NCBI GenBank assembly: GCA_037903475.1
Contig: JBAJFG010000044.1
Span: 558,001 to 622,000, forward strand
Length of the DNA stretch: 64,000 bases
Direction: 5' to 3'
DNA from: Ancylostoma caninum
Lineage: Eukaryota; Nematoda; Chromadorea; Rhabditida; Ancylostomatidae
Below the pieces are notes generated by a model. It was not told where the DNA came from, ran no database searches, and saw only the letters and a list, made by a program, of their open reading frames with translations. This document shows positions 1 through 11,459 of this stretch, in pieces. The translations under genes were made by a program, and so were the position numbers. The number at the start of each line of letters is the position of its first letter. Position 1 is the first letter of the stretch.

Positions 1-217
1 AAAGTAGCACGAGGAAAATTTAGACCAAACATACACACTACGATGTTCTGAAAGCATATTGTTCTCCTGGTGCCTTACTGCAGATCTGCAGATATTTCGT
101 AATCGTGGTGATGATGCGTATAATCTGCTTTATTTTACGCAAAAATTGTGTTGCTAACGCTGTCCGGTTACATCCCTAGTACCGCTAATGGATACGCGCT
201 AGTTTTTTTTTGCTTTG

Positions 218-395
218 AATGGCGATCGAATATCGAATATGGGCTTCGAATATTCGAATATATTCGAATAGTGCGACCTGTCGAATATTCGAACTCGAAT
301 ATGTTCGAATATTGGGAGATTCTCGAATATTCGACTATTCGAATATTCGAATATTCAAATTTTTCGAATATTTATTCGAATACGAATATTCGGTT
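218..395. repeat. (CGAATATT)n-like imperfect simple repeat
   Basis: The motif CGAATATT and close variants recur almost without a break, with short degenerate spacers. The motif is self-complementary around AATATT, so the tract can form many small hairpins. Short open frames across it are repeat artefacts. Confidence 0.8.
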
Positions 396-439
396 AGAAC
401 TATATTGGCTATGGTCCGCCAAATATTGGTACCGCGGTC

Positions 440-1035
440 AGCCCGATCCATTGTCTGAGCAACCGATTCGGATCATATTTTGCATAGGCTACATTGCACG
501 TGGGATTATCGATTGGTTAATCGATTATATCGATCTTATTGATTTTTCCCCATTTTTGCCCAGGGACTGGCGAGAACATGCCTACTAGGGTTCCTCAATA
601 CGCTGAACACGAAGATGACAACCGTTTTGCGCCAAGTTATCGATTTATTGATTTTATTGATTTCAAGCTATTCTTGCCCACGGGGTGGTAAAGACATGTC
701 TACTGGGGTACCTCAGTACGCTGAATACAGATATGACAACCATTTTGACCGAAATATCGATGAATATCGATTTATCTGTTCTATTAATTTTTCGGCATTC
801 TTGCACACGGATCGGTGAAAACGTGCCTTCTGGGGTTTTCCGAAACGCTGAACGTGGATGGGGCAAGCATTTTAGAAGAATTTATTCACCAAGCAAGCAA
901 CTTAGGAGGGTCACTTGAGCTGATCACCAAATGATTAACATTTTGAAAAGATTTTTTGGTTCCACAAGTGTTGGCCTCGGCTTTGAAAGGCCGGGAGAAA
1001 TTGAACGCCCGAGCGAAGCCGGGTACACCGGCTAG
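440..1035 (+). mobile_element. Helitron-like non-autonomous remnant with satellite units
   Basis: Three to four degenerate copies of an approximately 118-bp unit (ATCGATTTATTGATTTTATTGA core, then CATG...GGGGTACCTCAATACGCTGAA) occupy about 490-860. The same unit forms a longer array at 48.1-49.1 kb. The segment ends with CCCGAGCGAAGCCGGG (1008-1023), a stem closed around GCGAAGC, followed by TACACCGGCTAG then T. That is the layout of a Helitron 3' end (hairpin, then CTRR, insertion before T). The 5' tip is not recognisable and no Rep/helicase is present, so it would be non-autonomous. The Helitron assignment is inferred from terminal architecture only. Confidence 0.55.
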
Positions 1036-1056
1036 TGGACGAAAATCACGGCAATG

Positions 1057-2136
1057 CTCAACTTTACTGGCCCCAAAATCTTCAAAGATTCTTTTGGCTG
1101 AGATTTTGCATAGAGGAGGAGGTTGTCTGAGGTGCTGAGCACGAATATCGTATCCATTTTGCACCGTAACCCCATTTTTGCGTGGGTTACGGTAGGTGTA
1201 CGGTAGGAAGTTGAGAGAAAATGCCGATATCCGGTAGAAAACGGAGGTGGCGTGCAAAATAATGGTGGTTTTCGTGATCGGCGTCAAAAAACCCCACCAC
1301 GCAAAACTTGAGACGGTTCCTCGAGGTACCATATCTTTGGCACATCTAGCGTAACCATTAAAAAATGGGGTTACCGTGCAAAATTCATACGATATTCGTG
1401 CTCACTATCTCGAATAACTCCCCTATGTGAAGTTTCAGCCAAAAAATTTTTTGAAGATTTTGGTTCCAGTGAAGTTGAATAGCGCAAATACTCACTCCTT
1501 TCCGAGTGCGCTGCGTTTCGATCGATTCTGAGTGAATCATCTGGACACATTTGACGAAAGACTGATGCAAATATTTCGATACAACAAGTGCTCCGACTCA
1601 ACTTTACTGGCCCCAAAATCTTCAAAGATTCTTTTGGCTGAGATTTTGCATAGAGGAGGGGGTTGTCTGAGGTGCTGAGCACGAATATCGTATCCATTTT
1701 GCACCGTAACCCCATTTTTGCGTGGGTTACGGTAGGTGTACGGTAGGAAGTTGAGAGAAAATGCCGATATCCGGTAGAAAACGGAGGTGGCGTGCAAAAT
1801 AATGGTGGTTTTCGTGATCGGCGTCAAAAAACCCCACCACGCAAAATTTGAGACGGTTCCTCGAGGTACCATATCTACGGTACATCTACCGTAACCATTA
1901 AAAAATGGGGTTACCGTGCAAAATTTATACGATATTCGTGCTCACTATCTCGAATAACTCCCCTATGTGAAGTTTCAGCCAAAAAATTTTTTGAAGATTT
2001 TGGTTCCAGTGAAGTTGAATAGCGCAAATACTCACTCCTTTCCGAGTGCGCTGCGTTTCGATCGATTCTGAGTGAATCATCTGGACACATTTGACGAAAG
2101 ACTGATGCAAATATTTCAATACAACAAGTGCTCCGA
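1057..2136. repeat. 540-bp unit tandemly duplicated (two copies)
   Basis: 1057-1596 and 1597-2136 are nearly identical; matching positions are exactly 540 bp apart (CTCAACTTTACTGGCCCC begins both). Each unit holds internal inverted segments around GTAACCCCATTTTTGCGTGG and its complement. A diverged relative of part of the unit lies at 59450-59960, so this is a dispersed repeat family that has also duplicated locally. The low divergence points to a recent duplication. No coding function is supported. Confidence 0.88.
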
Positions 2137-2277
2137 CTCGCTTTCGGCAAGCCTCGAAACTTCCCGCATCACCAGTTTTGATTGTAAATAAAGCTACATA
2201 AATGCTACATCAGTATCAAGGTCCCGCGAAGCGGGCAAGTGCGAGACTCGCCGAAGGCGAGTCGGAGCACTTGTTAT
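2121..2277. repeat. Inverted-repeat terminus with two GC hairpins
   Basis: ACAAGTGCTCCGACTCGC near 2123-2140 is matched in inverse orientation by GCGAGTCGGAGCACTTGT near 2257-2274, giving terminal inverted repeats around a 150-bp segment. Inside lie two hairpins, CCCGCGAAGCGGG (GCGAAGC loop) at about 2223-2235 and ACTCGCCGAAGGCGAGT near 2248-2264. ACAAGTGCTCCGACTC also occurs at the junction of the two 540-bp units, so this may be the terminal part of that repeat family. Confidence 0.65.
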
Positions 2278-2370
2278 AATATATTAAGTGGCCGAGCTTT
2301 CTTGGTGTCCAAAGCTTACACCGACTAGAATTTCGGAAAAAAGCAATACGGGAATGAACGAAAAAACAAC

Positions 2371-2592
2371 TCACTCCTTTACATCACTTGCCATAACTTC
2401 CTTCTCCACACCAGCTTCACCTGTCGGGAGCGCTCCGGCCGCAATATCGAGCTCTTTCTGTTTGATTTCATCCATCATGTCCCTCAGCATTTGCTCAATA
2501 AATTGTACCCGCTCGGGATCGACATCATCGTAACCCCTGAGCATAAAAATTTTCATTTCACGGTCGATTCCTTCAACCATTTTATTGCCCAC
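2371..2592 (-). CDS. Possible terminal exon of an unrecognised gene
   Basis: On the minus strand a consensus-like acceptor (CATTACAG) at about 2593 precedes a 73-codon open segment ending in TGA at 2371. The peptide is acidic and helix-prone (for example RGYDDVDPERVQFIEQML and MMDEIKQKELDIAAG), unlike the repeat-derived frames around it. The sequence just upstream is open in another frame and encodes a very hydrophobic stretch (LGVTVSLVWFLAALLYFWGL), which could be a membrane-anchor exon or intron read by chance. I do not recognise the family. No upstream exons were identified, so the gene's extent is unknown. Confidence 0.35.
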   Translation of the reverse strand: MGNKMVEGIDREMKIFMLRGYDDVDPERVQFIEQMLRDMMDEIKQKELDIAAGALPTGEAGVEKEVMASDVKE

Positions 2593-4411
2593 CTGTAATG
2601 TGTAGTCACATAGGTGATTGCCTTGCTAGTGACGTATAGCCCCCAGAAGTATAGAAGAGCTGCCAAAAACCAAACGAGAGAAACTGTTACCCCGAGAACA
2701 CCACCCTTCGACAGGAGAGAAAACCTAAAACGAAACGGTGCTAAACTGGTGCGACCTCGCCTTCTTAGAAAGAATAATAGAATTTCCGACGCTAGTAGAA
2801 CATAATTACATAAGGACAAACACCATTGCTTCTAATCGTTACCGCATCGGAAAAGCCCGCAAATCGAAAATTTAGTTACTGGGCACCATGAAGGGGCAGA
2901 TTCCAATGGAATGCACCTTATGGTCCATTATTAGGTCGTCAAATGTGAAACTTTTTGCAAGTGATCAGCTTCACAGTTGCTAACTCCGAAATTTCTCTCT
3001 GCCGTTATTTTTCCTCTCTTTCTATGCGGAGGCAGATCCTTCCCTTTTCAGAATCACTTCTTTGTTGGTCAACTTCCACTTGTTCAAGAACAACTTCCGT
3101 GAAAAGTGGGAAGGCCAAAAATCGTATTGTTTTCCAATAAGTATTCTACTGTGGAGCCAGCGAAGCTCTAAATCTCGAAGTATTCATGATGTATACATAA
3201 GATGAGTGATTAATAAAAGTAGGGAACACTCGAGCAGAGAATCTACCTGTCATTCACCGTACATGCTAGTTTATCCATTCTTTCCTTAGCTTGGACGCAA
3301 GAACAAATCCGACATAATGTGGGGAACACTACTCACTGCTTCATCACCGCTGGCTTTCTTTCTCTCTTTCTCGATTATAAAGAGTCGGAACATTTGGATT
3401 GATTATTCCACATTTTGTGCGAGATGTAAACACTTCTTACTTAGCGACCTAGTGATACAAACCATCTGTGACACAATGTCGGTGGTAACCCTGGTGAAAA
3501 TATAGGAGTCTATTGTAGGCAGAAGCAAAAGAACAGTATTCCTGAGAATGCTCTGAAGTTCACTGGCTACCCATTTGGCCAGGTTTGCTTGGCAACTTGA
3601 CAAACGGATTTGCCAACTACCCAGGCTAACGAACTCCGCCAAATGTCTTGCCAAACAAAATGTTCCCCCGAATGTGTCGCAATGCAAACCTCGCCAAACG
3701 TGTCGCTATGCAATACTTGCACTTTGCATTGTACATGAAATTCCACCACGTATTCTGGCTGCACTGTTGCCTCCCATTATCAGAGGAGGCCTTCAGAATT
3801 CCACCAGACTACAACAATCAAAGTTAATAGACCTATCCAGAAGGTACCTTCGATCCAGAGAATACCTTCAATTGAATCGATGAAATCCACAGACTCCGTT
3901 GCCCAAGCGAAAGAAGTCCTTAAACATCCCGAGATCTGTGGTGTCCGGTCAGCTGCACACTGTCATGCGCGCTACGGCGCGCACAGCACAGATATCCTCA
4001 AGCAAAACTCTTGCTTTAGATTAGTCAAACGGTGAGATTGCAATCCAATGCCGTCGATTCCCTAATGTGCGCGTCCTTTCTGAAGCTCGTATCTCGAAAT
4101 CAAGGTAATTAAGCCGAGACTCGAAAGCGTTGTATGTCGCTGCTTGTCCGGGAAAATGGGTTTGCCAACATATTTTCTTGCCTTTTATATTGCCAAATAC
4201 CCGGAAAATGTGTCACTAACATATTCTCCCGCCTTTTGTGTTGCCAAACATACTTTTGTTCCATTCTCCTGGAAAATGCCTTGCCAAGCAAGACCTTAAT
4301 TCGTAAAATTACTGCCGAACCGCCAAAATCTGTCGCCAAAAGGGTCGCCATTGAACATCAGAATGGTTCGCTACACCTCTCAAAATAGCTTCTTAATAGA
4401 TGGAAATCCAA
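2593..4411. other. Mostly featureless stretch with gene-like and minisatellite-like patches
   Basis: No gene could be supported here apart from the hydrophobic segment noted for the preceding exon. About 3575-3720 and 4140-4300 are built from loosely repeated TTGCCAAAC / GGAAAATG motifs, a degenerate minisatellite-like composition also seen in the dbt intron near 57.3-58.0 kb. The rest is unremarkable intergenic or intronic DNA. Confidence 0.4.
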
Positions 4412-4419
4412 GTGTTCAC

Positions 4420-5499
4420 CAGGGGTGTGTGTAATTACGATTTACGATTTACGAATTACGATTTACGTCCATTTTTTTGCGATTTTCTCACGATTTATGA
4501 TTTACAAAAAGTGGCCACAATTTCGTAACAGAATCGTAAATAACTACATGAAAGGAATCTCGCCATAGCTCTTGTGGTCAGTATACAATTATGCCTCATT
4601 TGTTTACGTCTGCATTCCACAGCAATATTAAGAGCGGATTCTCTCAGTTTTGTCAGTAACTCGAATTATTTGTAAATGTTGTCTCGTCCCGGACTAGCTT
4701 CCAAGTTCTCTGTTGAGAAGATTTGCTAGAACCCTGGAGATGATATGAGAGGCCACAAGAAGTTCGAGCGTCGTCTTCCTTCAGATCTTTTTCCGGACAG
4801 TGTTAAGCTCTTGCAGGAAGATCGGGTTGCCCACCGAGTCCCCGTCGTTTGTCAATAACTTTCACACTATTTCCGGTATTAACTGTGGCATTCTGCAGTG
4901 CGTGGTTTTTTTTTCCTTAGTGACGGAGCTCACACTAACCTATTGGTAATGCCAACTGAACTACATAATTGATAAATGATCCCTTTTGGTATTCGCATCA
5001 CATTCAACTTGATTTTAGAAGTGTCATTATATGCTCATATGCTCAATGCTTCGCAGGGGCATCTGATAAATCGCACAAGCGTTTTGTCCTATTAGATCTC
5101 TCTAGAGCCAGTCTTCCGACTCCTTTGGAATGCTTGGTTGTTCTAGGAACAGAACCATCTATTGTGTTCCTTTTAAAAGCACTGATCAGAATTTAAAAAA
5201 TTCTCTTAACCTCAGTGAATAATATTTACCTCAGAACAGGATTGCTCTCAAAAACAACAAAAAAGTTGTTCCCTCTTCACAATACATCACTCTCAGCAGA
5301 AGATAAGGAATTGGCTGAGGAGCAGTTTTGCAGCGATAACTCTGAACGCTTTGAGGATGATTTTGCTTCAAACAATCAAGATTTTCGTTGGACCAGTGGT
5401 TTCCAGTTCCTTTAGTTACGATTTACGATTCACGACGATTTTGGGAAGTTTACGATTTACGATTTACGGAAATCAAATTTTTTGTTACGCACATCCTTG
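4420..5499. mobile_element. hAT-type non-autonomous DNA element with 8-bp target duplication
   Basis: The ends read CAGGGGTGTGTGTAA (4420 on) and TTACGCACATCCTTG (to 5499), an imperfect terminal inverted repeat. Flanks are GTGTTCAC (4412-4419) and GTGTTTAC (5500-5507), an 8-bp target duplication with one mismatch, as expected for hAT transposition. Subterminal ATTACGATTTACGATTTACG repeats at both ends (4433-4470 and 5415-5470) also support an element. Short open frames at 4969-5415 may be transposase debris but carry no motif I can assign. Confidence 0.75.
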
Positions 5500-5507
5500 G
5501 TGTTTAC

Positions 5508-6191
5508 TTATTTCCAATTCTATATTTTCTGAACTATTTTCTAATTATTTGTTTTCAATCAATAAATTTTGAAGGTTATCTTTGAAAGCACCAGTCACGG
5601 AAACCTTCGTGTTGGAAATTCCGCCACAGTACGGGGCTTCCATTGGTGTAGACCCCATATCTACTGCTGGAATAGAAACTGCAAAACGCGCATCAAAAAA
5701 TCAGGATGTTGTTTTATGTGTGTCTCACTGCACCCCCCTTCCCCCACTTACCCTTGACGTTCTTGTCTTTCGCAACGCCAGAGTCACGCACTCTTGTGCA
5801 AGTAGGCGAACTTGCGTAAGCTGGCATGGATGGACACCACAAAGACAACAACATCTACAGCAATATCTCCGCTGGTAGGTGGCAATTCTTTACGTTCTGC
5901 TTACTGCTATGACTCTCTAGCAATCGATTACACGGTAAACGACTCATTTCAGAAGTGAGAATTTGCGTGCGTGTTGTCTCTAAGCTAATAATGCGAAGAT
6001 TGAGAGATCTATTTTTTATTCGTGAACGAATACTAAAATTCAACCAATACAGGGAACATGGCCACTGCGCTAGGATGACACGCAAAATTCGTGAAGCTTT
6101 CCAATTTTTTTCTTTTTTGAGTACATTTGCTTGCACTGCACGAAAATGTTATTATTTGTTAAGGTTCATTGTTTGTTGATTTTCATTTCAC
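5508..6191. other. Intergenic; one protein-like open segment of unknown nature
   Basis: About 5582-5720 (+) is open and reads like a real protein segment (LEIPPQYGASIGVDPISTAG), but I found no convincing donor, no partner exon and no family. About 5870-5990 resembles 12090-12200 (shared TTTCAGAAGTGAGAATTTSCGTG), so part of the stretch is dispersed repeat. Confidence 0.3.
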
Positions 6192-6208
6192 ATTACCGTG
6201 CTCATTCA

Positions 6209-9200
6209 CCACGGATCTCCCTCTCACGAGGGATCCCAGCCGATTTGCTGCGAGGCTACGTGGCGCGACCCCAGATGGCGGATAGGGGGTTCACCGCTGT
6301 TCAAAAGCAGCCATGCGCTTGCCCTGCGACGCGGGTAGATCTAGGGGATGAACTCCTTAGTTCGACAGTGCTGGATTCGACACATATGGCCGGCATATGA
6401 GTGTGAACATGCACTCGCGCGTGTGGGTGTGTGCTAATGCTTCATTTTGGCTGTATCCTGCAGTCCGGATTTGGCCAAAAGCTCGCATTCTAACGACTGG
6501 GAAGCGCATGAGAGGCGATCTGGGGCCGCCTCTAACAAAAAAGTCCCTCGTCCACGGGGAAGGGAATCCTTCCCCTCAACAGTCGAATGCCGGCGACAGG
6601 CCGTGGTGACAGGCCGGCCGAAGAAGACCCACGTCACGTCGTATGGTTATGACGTCAATAGTGCCTGAGAAGAAAACTACGGCGTACACGGGAGTCGACG
6701 CGCACTTTCGGGGCCCGGTTAGTGTGAAAAGTATGCGAGGGTCCCCGATGCTTCGCGAACGGCGGCATCGGGGGGCAAGCAGGCGAGTCGTTAAGGAGGA
6801 CAACGTAGCCAAGACGCGAATTGCGACTTTGAACGTCGGCACGTTGACAGGTCGCTCGTGCGAGTTAGCAGCCGCACTAGAGCGCAGAAGAATCGACATA
6901 TGCGCGGTTCAGGAGACGAGATGGTCAGGCAGTAAGTCGAAGGACATAGGATGTGGCTACAAACTCATTTACCATGGCAGTGCAGGTACCAGAAGTGGCG
7001 TCGGAGTCGTAGTCTCAGAACGCTACCGAGACGCAATAGCAGAAGTCCAGCGTTTCGACGATCGGCTTATGAAAATCGTCATCGCCACTGTTGAACTGCG
7101 GCTCCACTTCTTCTCGGCATATGCTCCGCAAACTGGCTGTTCTGAGCGTATCAAGGACGACTTCTGGGCGTTGCTTGATGAGAAGACAGCAGAGGTGCCG
7201 AAGGAGGATACTCTTGTCATTGCGGGAGACCTCAATGGTCACGTGGGAGAAACCAGGAGCGACTACAGTTGTCATGGTGGGTTCGGCTACGGGACACGTA
7301 ACGAAGATGGTGAACGCATTCTTGAGTACGCCGAGTCTCACAACCTCGTCGTAACGAACACATGGTTTCAAAAAGTACGTCTCATCTTGTTTCCTTCTAC
7401 AGCGGCAATACGAAGACACAGATCGACTATGTACTTTTGCGTCGTCAAGATCGAAAGCTGGTCACGGACGTGAAGGTCGTGCCGTATGAGACAGTAGCGA
7501 CACAACATCGGCCACTGATCTGTTCGTTGAAAATCACTCCACCGAAGAGGAAGTACGAGGAGAGATGCGGACCAGCTCGAATCAAGTGGTGGAAACTGAA
7601 GCAGAAAGAGGCCGCGGTCATATCTCGCATTCAGCTACCGCCTGTAACGAGTGTTGAGGAAACTTGGCGGAAAGCAGCAGATGTGGTCGTAGAGGCAGCG
7701 CGGTCTGAACTTGGTGCGACTAAACCAGGTCGAAGGAAGACCGACAAGCAACCTTGGCTATGGACGGACGAAGTGAAGTCGAGGGTTCGGGAGAAGAAGC
7801 GCATGTACCATGCCTTCCTGGACAGCAAGACAGACGACCGCTGGCGTAAATACTGCGAAGCGAAGAGAGCAGCGAAAAAGGCTGTGGCGGTGGTGAAAGC
7901 CGCACATTACGCGGATGTCGAAAAGAAGCTAGACACGAAGGAAGGCGAACGGCTCATATACCGGCTCGCGAAATCTCGTAAACGTCAGATGGAAGATATC
8001 GAAAAGTTCCATGGCGTCAACGACGAGCATGGCCACCTTCTAATGGACCGCAGGAAGGCAATGAAGCGATGGCGTGATTACTTCGAGAAAGTCTCGACGG
8101 AGGAATTCGCCCACCCACCTATTCCCTATGTATCGCCAACCTACGGGCCCGTGCAGGCAATCACTACCGAGGAGACGGAGGCAGCGCTGAAGCGAATGAT
8201 GTCACATAAAGTGACTGGTCCCGATGACGTGGCAGTGGATCTATGGAAGTCGCAATGCTGGGGATCTGCTGAATGGCTGGCGAGGTTCTTTAACCAGATA
8301 GTGGCGGAAAAGATAGTGCCCTCGGAATGGCAGCGGAGCACCACAATCCCGATATGGAAGCGCAAGGGCAGTCCCGCTGACTGCGCTAACTACCGACCTA
8401 TTCGCCTGCTGTCCCATACCATGAAGGTTTTTGAGCATGTCATTGACCGCAGGATTCGCGATACCGTGCGGCTCTCCGCTAACCAGAGCGGATTTGTAGC
8501 TGGGTGCGGCACCACTGATGCCATACATGCTGCACGTCTCTTGATCGAGAAGCACCGTGAGAAACAAAAGCCGCTGCATCTCGCCTTCCTTGACCTAGAA
8601 AAGGCATTTGACCGCGTGCCCCACCAAGTCATCTGGTACGCTCTTCGGCATCATGGCGTTCCTGAAGAACTTATCGAATGGGTGCGGATTCTTTACACCA
8701 GTCCAAGAAGTCACGTGCAGGCGGCTGCCGGCACGTCTACGGATTTCCCCATTTCCGTTGGTGTGCACCAAGGCTCTGCTCTGTCCCCGCTCCTCTTCAT
8801 TGTGGTGATGGATGTTGTAACACGGGATCTGCAGAAACCCACGCCATGGACTTTGTTGTACGCAGACGACGTCATGCTCGCGTCTGAAGACAGGCAAGAA
8901 CTCGAGCGGCTGACACAGGCTTGGAGTGACCAACTTGCACGCTTCGGCCTACGTCTTAACGTCAGGAAGACAGAGTACTTAACAACCAGCGTGGATCAGC
9001 CCGGTACCATAAGCGTAGACGGCGCACAATTACCGAGAACGGAAGTGTTCAAGTACCTTGGGTCAGGAATTTCATCTGACGGTAGCCTTTATCATGAAGT
9101 TGTAGCCCGAGTTAATTCCGCATGGGGAAAGTGGCGCTCGTTGACCGGTGTTCTGTGTGACAAGAAGATCCCGGACCGACTGAAATCGAAGATCTATCGT

Positions 9201-9603
9201 ACCGTCATCCGTCCCGTTGCTCTCTATGGCGCCGAATGTTGGCCTGCAACCAAGGAAGTAGAACGTCGCCTCAGCGCTATGGAGATGAAGATGCTGCGCT
9301 GGATGGCTGGAGTAACGCGGCTCGATCGAATCTGCAACGAGGACATCAGAAGTCGGTTTGGCGTTGCGTTCTGCGTGCCGAGGAAGGAACCGTCCGCAAA
9401 GTCGGCTTTGATCTCGAAGTCTCCGGCAAACGACCAAAACGTCGACCAAAGCAACGCTGGCTTGACACACTCCACGCCGATCTTAAGCTAGCTGGAATCC
9501 ACCCGGACCAAGCGCGCGATAGGGCTAAATGGCGTCAACAGACCTCTAAAGCGGACCCCGCTACTAAACGGGACAAACGCTGAAGAAGAGGAAGAAGAAG
9601 AAG
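6209..9603 (+). mobile_element. RTE-type non-LTR retrotransposon, copy A (full length, mutated)
   Basis: The element begins CCACGGATCTCCCTC and ends in a GAAGAAGAGGAAGAAGAAG-type simple tail. It is bounded by a perfect 17-bp target duplication ATTACCGTGCTCATTCA (6192-6208 and 9604-9620), so both ends are exact (3395 bp). A leader of about 430 bp shared with copies B and C precedes the coding region. The perfect target duplication implies fairly recent insertion even though the ORF is broken. Confidence 0.92.
6643..9583 (+). pseudogene. RTE endonuclease-reverse transcriptase, frameshifted
   Basis: The polyprotein would nick target DNA and copy the element RNA by target-primed reverse transcription. 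The N-terminal part (6643 to about 7372) is an exonuclease-endonuclease-phosphatase type endonuclease with LNVGTLTGRS, QETRW and GDLNGHVG. The frame then shifts near 7365-7375, and the following frame (from about 7362) continues with the rest of the endonuclease and the reverse transcriptase: NYRPIRLLSHTMKVFEHV, FLDLEKAFDRVPH, GVHQGSALSPLLF and the catalytic YADDVML near 8860. A second disruption near 9310-9370 moves the C-terminal segment (VLRAEEGTVRKVGFDLEV to PATKRDKR) into a third frame. Copy C reads through the first break, showing it is a mutation and not programmed. Copy A is unlikely to encode a working protein. Confidence 0.9.
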
Positions 9604-9620
9604 ATTACCGTGCTCATTCA

Positions 9621-10444
9621 ATAAATGGAACGGAACTATCCTCAAAAATAATGTACGAAGCATAAAAGAAAACGTACACCATCCACGCAATTGACCACAA
9701 CACAAAGAGAGACAACCTCGTATTGTAGATGACCAGAAAATTTGCGCGTTGCTTAAACAAGAAAAATTCTTTACGAAACACCCATTTCAATAAGAACTAT
9801 CATACGTAGAGAAGGCCTATCACACCGAATGGTAAAGCCGTAGCAAAAAGCAGAAGAGCAATCATTGGCAAAGTAGTGTATATAGAAGATCCTACCTTAA
9901 CAGTGTAACTGAGTATCAAATAGCCTTAGCAATTTACGAATAACGAAGGAATACTCACAAAGTAATTCAAGACACCGTAAGCAATAAGCGTTATAAGAAC
10001 AGCAAAGAAATCAAACACCTGAAAAATAAGTGGAGGAAACTAATAGCCGCACCACAGTAAGGTTTTCCTTCTGCAATGACTTGAAGTGTTTTACATGTAG
10101 GAGGACGTTAGACTATTACCACTACTAAAAATAAAAGTCGTTCTGTACTTGTGGAGATGTTGGACTAGTGAGGTCAAGAATTGATTTGTAAAGAGAATGT
10201 TTTTGTCGGAACTACCCATCGGGAGCGTCTACGAAAACTCCGGCGTGGTCTCCTTTGGGCACACTTGATTCTACAATATTTTCGCAGGTAGACGTAGATT
10301 TGTTGCAATTCTTTCTCAGTTATGATACGCATGCACACCTTTACGAGTAACACGGGTCATCAGGGAGGCGAAAACTATCGCGATGAAAACCGTGCTGTCT
10401 GTGAGGGACTGTACTCAACAGCCATAACATTCACAGCAACTTTC
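9621..10444. other. No gene or repeat recognised
   Basis: Intergenic-looking, moderately AT-rich sequence. I saw no supported exon, RNA gene or terminal repeat. Confidence 0.4.
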
Positions 10445-11201
10445 TATGTAAGAAAGTCTTGAGCCGATTTTTTTGGAAGTTCCGAAACTTTCGATTATTG
10501 ATCAGATTGATCCATGATCTATTATGTGATTGTTATAGGCCACTCGCGGAATTTCTCCAGAATAGGTTTATGTGGCAGATGTCGAAGGTGTACCTATTTA
10601 TGTAGACCCTAAACCTATATATCGCGCCATATGGCTCCATCGAGGAGAAGATTCGCCAAATCGCACCCCCGCCCAAACTTGTTTCCTTTGCTACTTCTGG
10701 AATTTGCTGGGAATGTTGTATTACGAACTTTTCCCACAAACACACAAAGTCACCGGTGACATTTACGCCAATCACCTCCAGAAAGTCGCAGATGCTGTTC
10801 GAGAAATACGGCCAAAACGAATTTCTCGTACACCTATGCTAGGCCCCATATAGCTAAAGAGACCAGTGAAAAATTGGAGGAGCTGGGCTAGGTCACAGTT
10901 CCCCACCCACCCTATTCTCCTGACGTTGCCCCTTTCGATTACCACTTATTTTGCTCCTTTGAGGCACTCCAAGCTAAGAAAAAATTCACCAAAATTTACG
11001 ATATTGAAAGGGCGGTAGAACTTCTTTGGCTCCCAGCCTCCGCAGTTCTGGGAGAAGGGGACCGCTGACCCGCTCATTAGGTGGGGCACTGCAGTGACTA
11101 ACTACCGTTATTATATTGTTGAGTAAATTCCACTGTAGGCTGAGTAATAAAATAAAGCAGAAAAAGTCTGAAACGGCTCGAGACTTTCTTAACACCCTAA
11201 T
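10445..11201 (+). mobile_element. mariner-like element, decayed
   Basis: The left end TAAGAAAGTCTTGAGCCGATTTTT and right end GGCTCGAGACTTTCTTAACACCCTAA match the terminal inverted repeats of the better copy at 30686-31564. The interior keeps mariner transposase traces in several frames, such as a GAGLG...SPPTLFS...FDYHLF region corresponding to the family's [13 protein letters not shown] motif, interrupted by stops and frameshifts. The outermost left bases are degenerate. It is inactive. Confidence 0.8.
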
Positions 11202-11361
11202 ATTTACTTTTTTTTCGGATTTTGAGGTCGCTGCTCGTATGCGAGCGTCAACTCGGTATTAGTTTGGGATGTAATGAAACGACCCCTAGTAAAATTTCAG
11301 CTTAGCACAGCTGAAAGGTGAACTCGATGTTCAGATGCTCAGCTGAGGACCCACTGATTTT

Positions 11362-11442
11362 ATTGTTATCATGATATGAAATTGAACATTGAATTGATTG
11401 GTCTGATCAATTCAATGTTCAATTTCATATCATGATAACAAT
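11362..11442. repeat. Perfect hairpin: 37-bp stem, 7-nt loop
   Basis: 11362-11398 and 11406-11442 are exact reverse complements of 37 bases, separated by the loop TGGTCTG. Outside the stem the pairing resumes after a 3-nt bulge (TGAT on the left, ATCA on the right), lengthening the fold. The stem is AT-rich (begins ATTGTTATCATGATATGAAA). No coding frame crosses it. Confidence 0.95.
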
Positions 11443-11459
11443 ATCAGCTAACGCCACAT

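Noticed and set aside
5582..5878. 98-codon plus-strand ORF with protein-like stretch
   Set aside because: The first part looks coding, but no donor, partner exon or family could be identified; recorded only as an unassigned segment.
6209..6310. HDV-like ribozyme call at the RTE 5' end
   Set aside because: Helices are conserved, but the nested order does not match the HDV double-pseudoknot topology and the element starts with CC, so I report only a structured leader.
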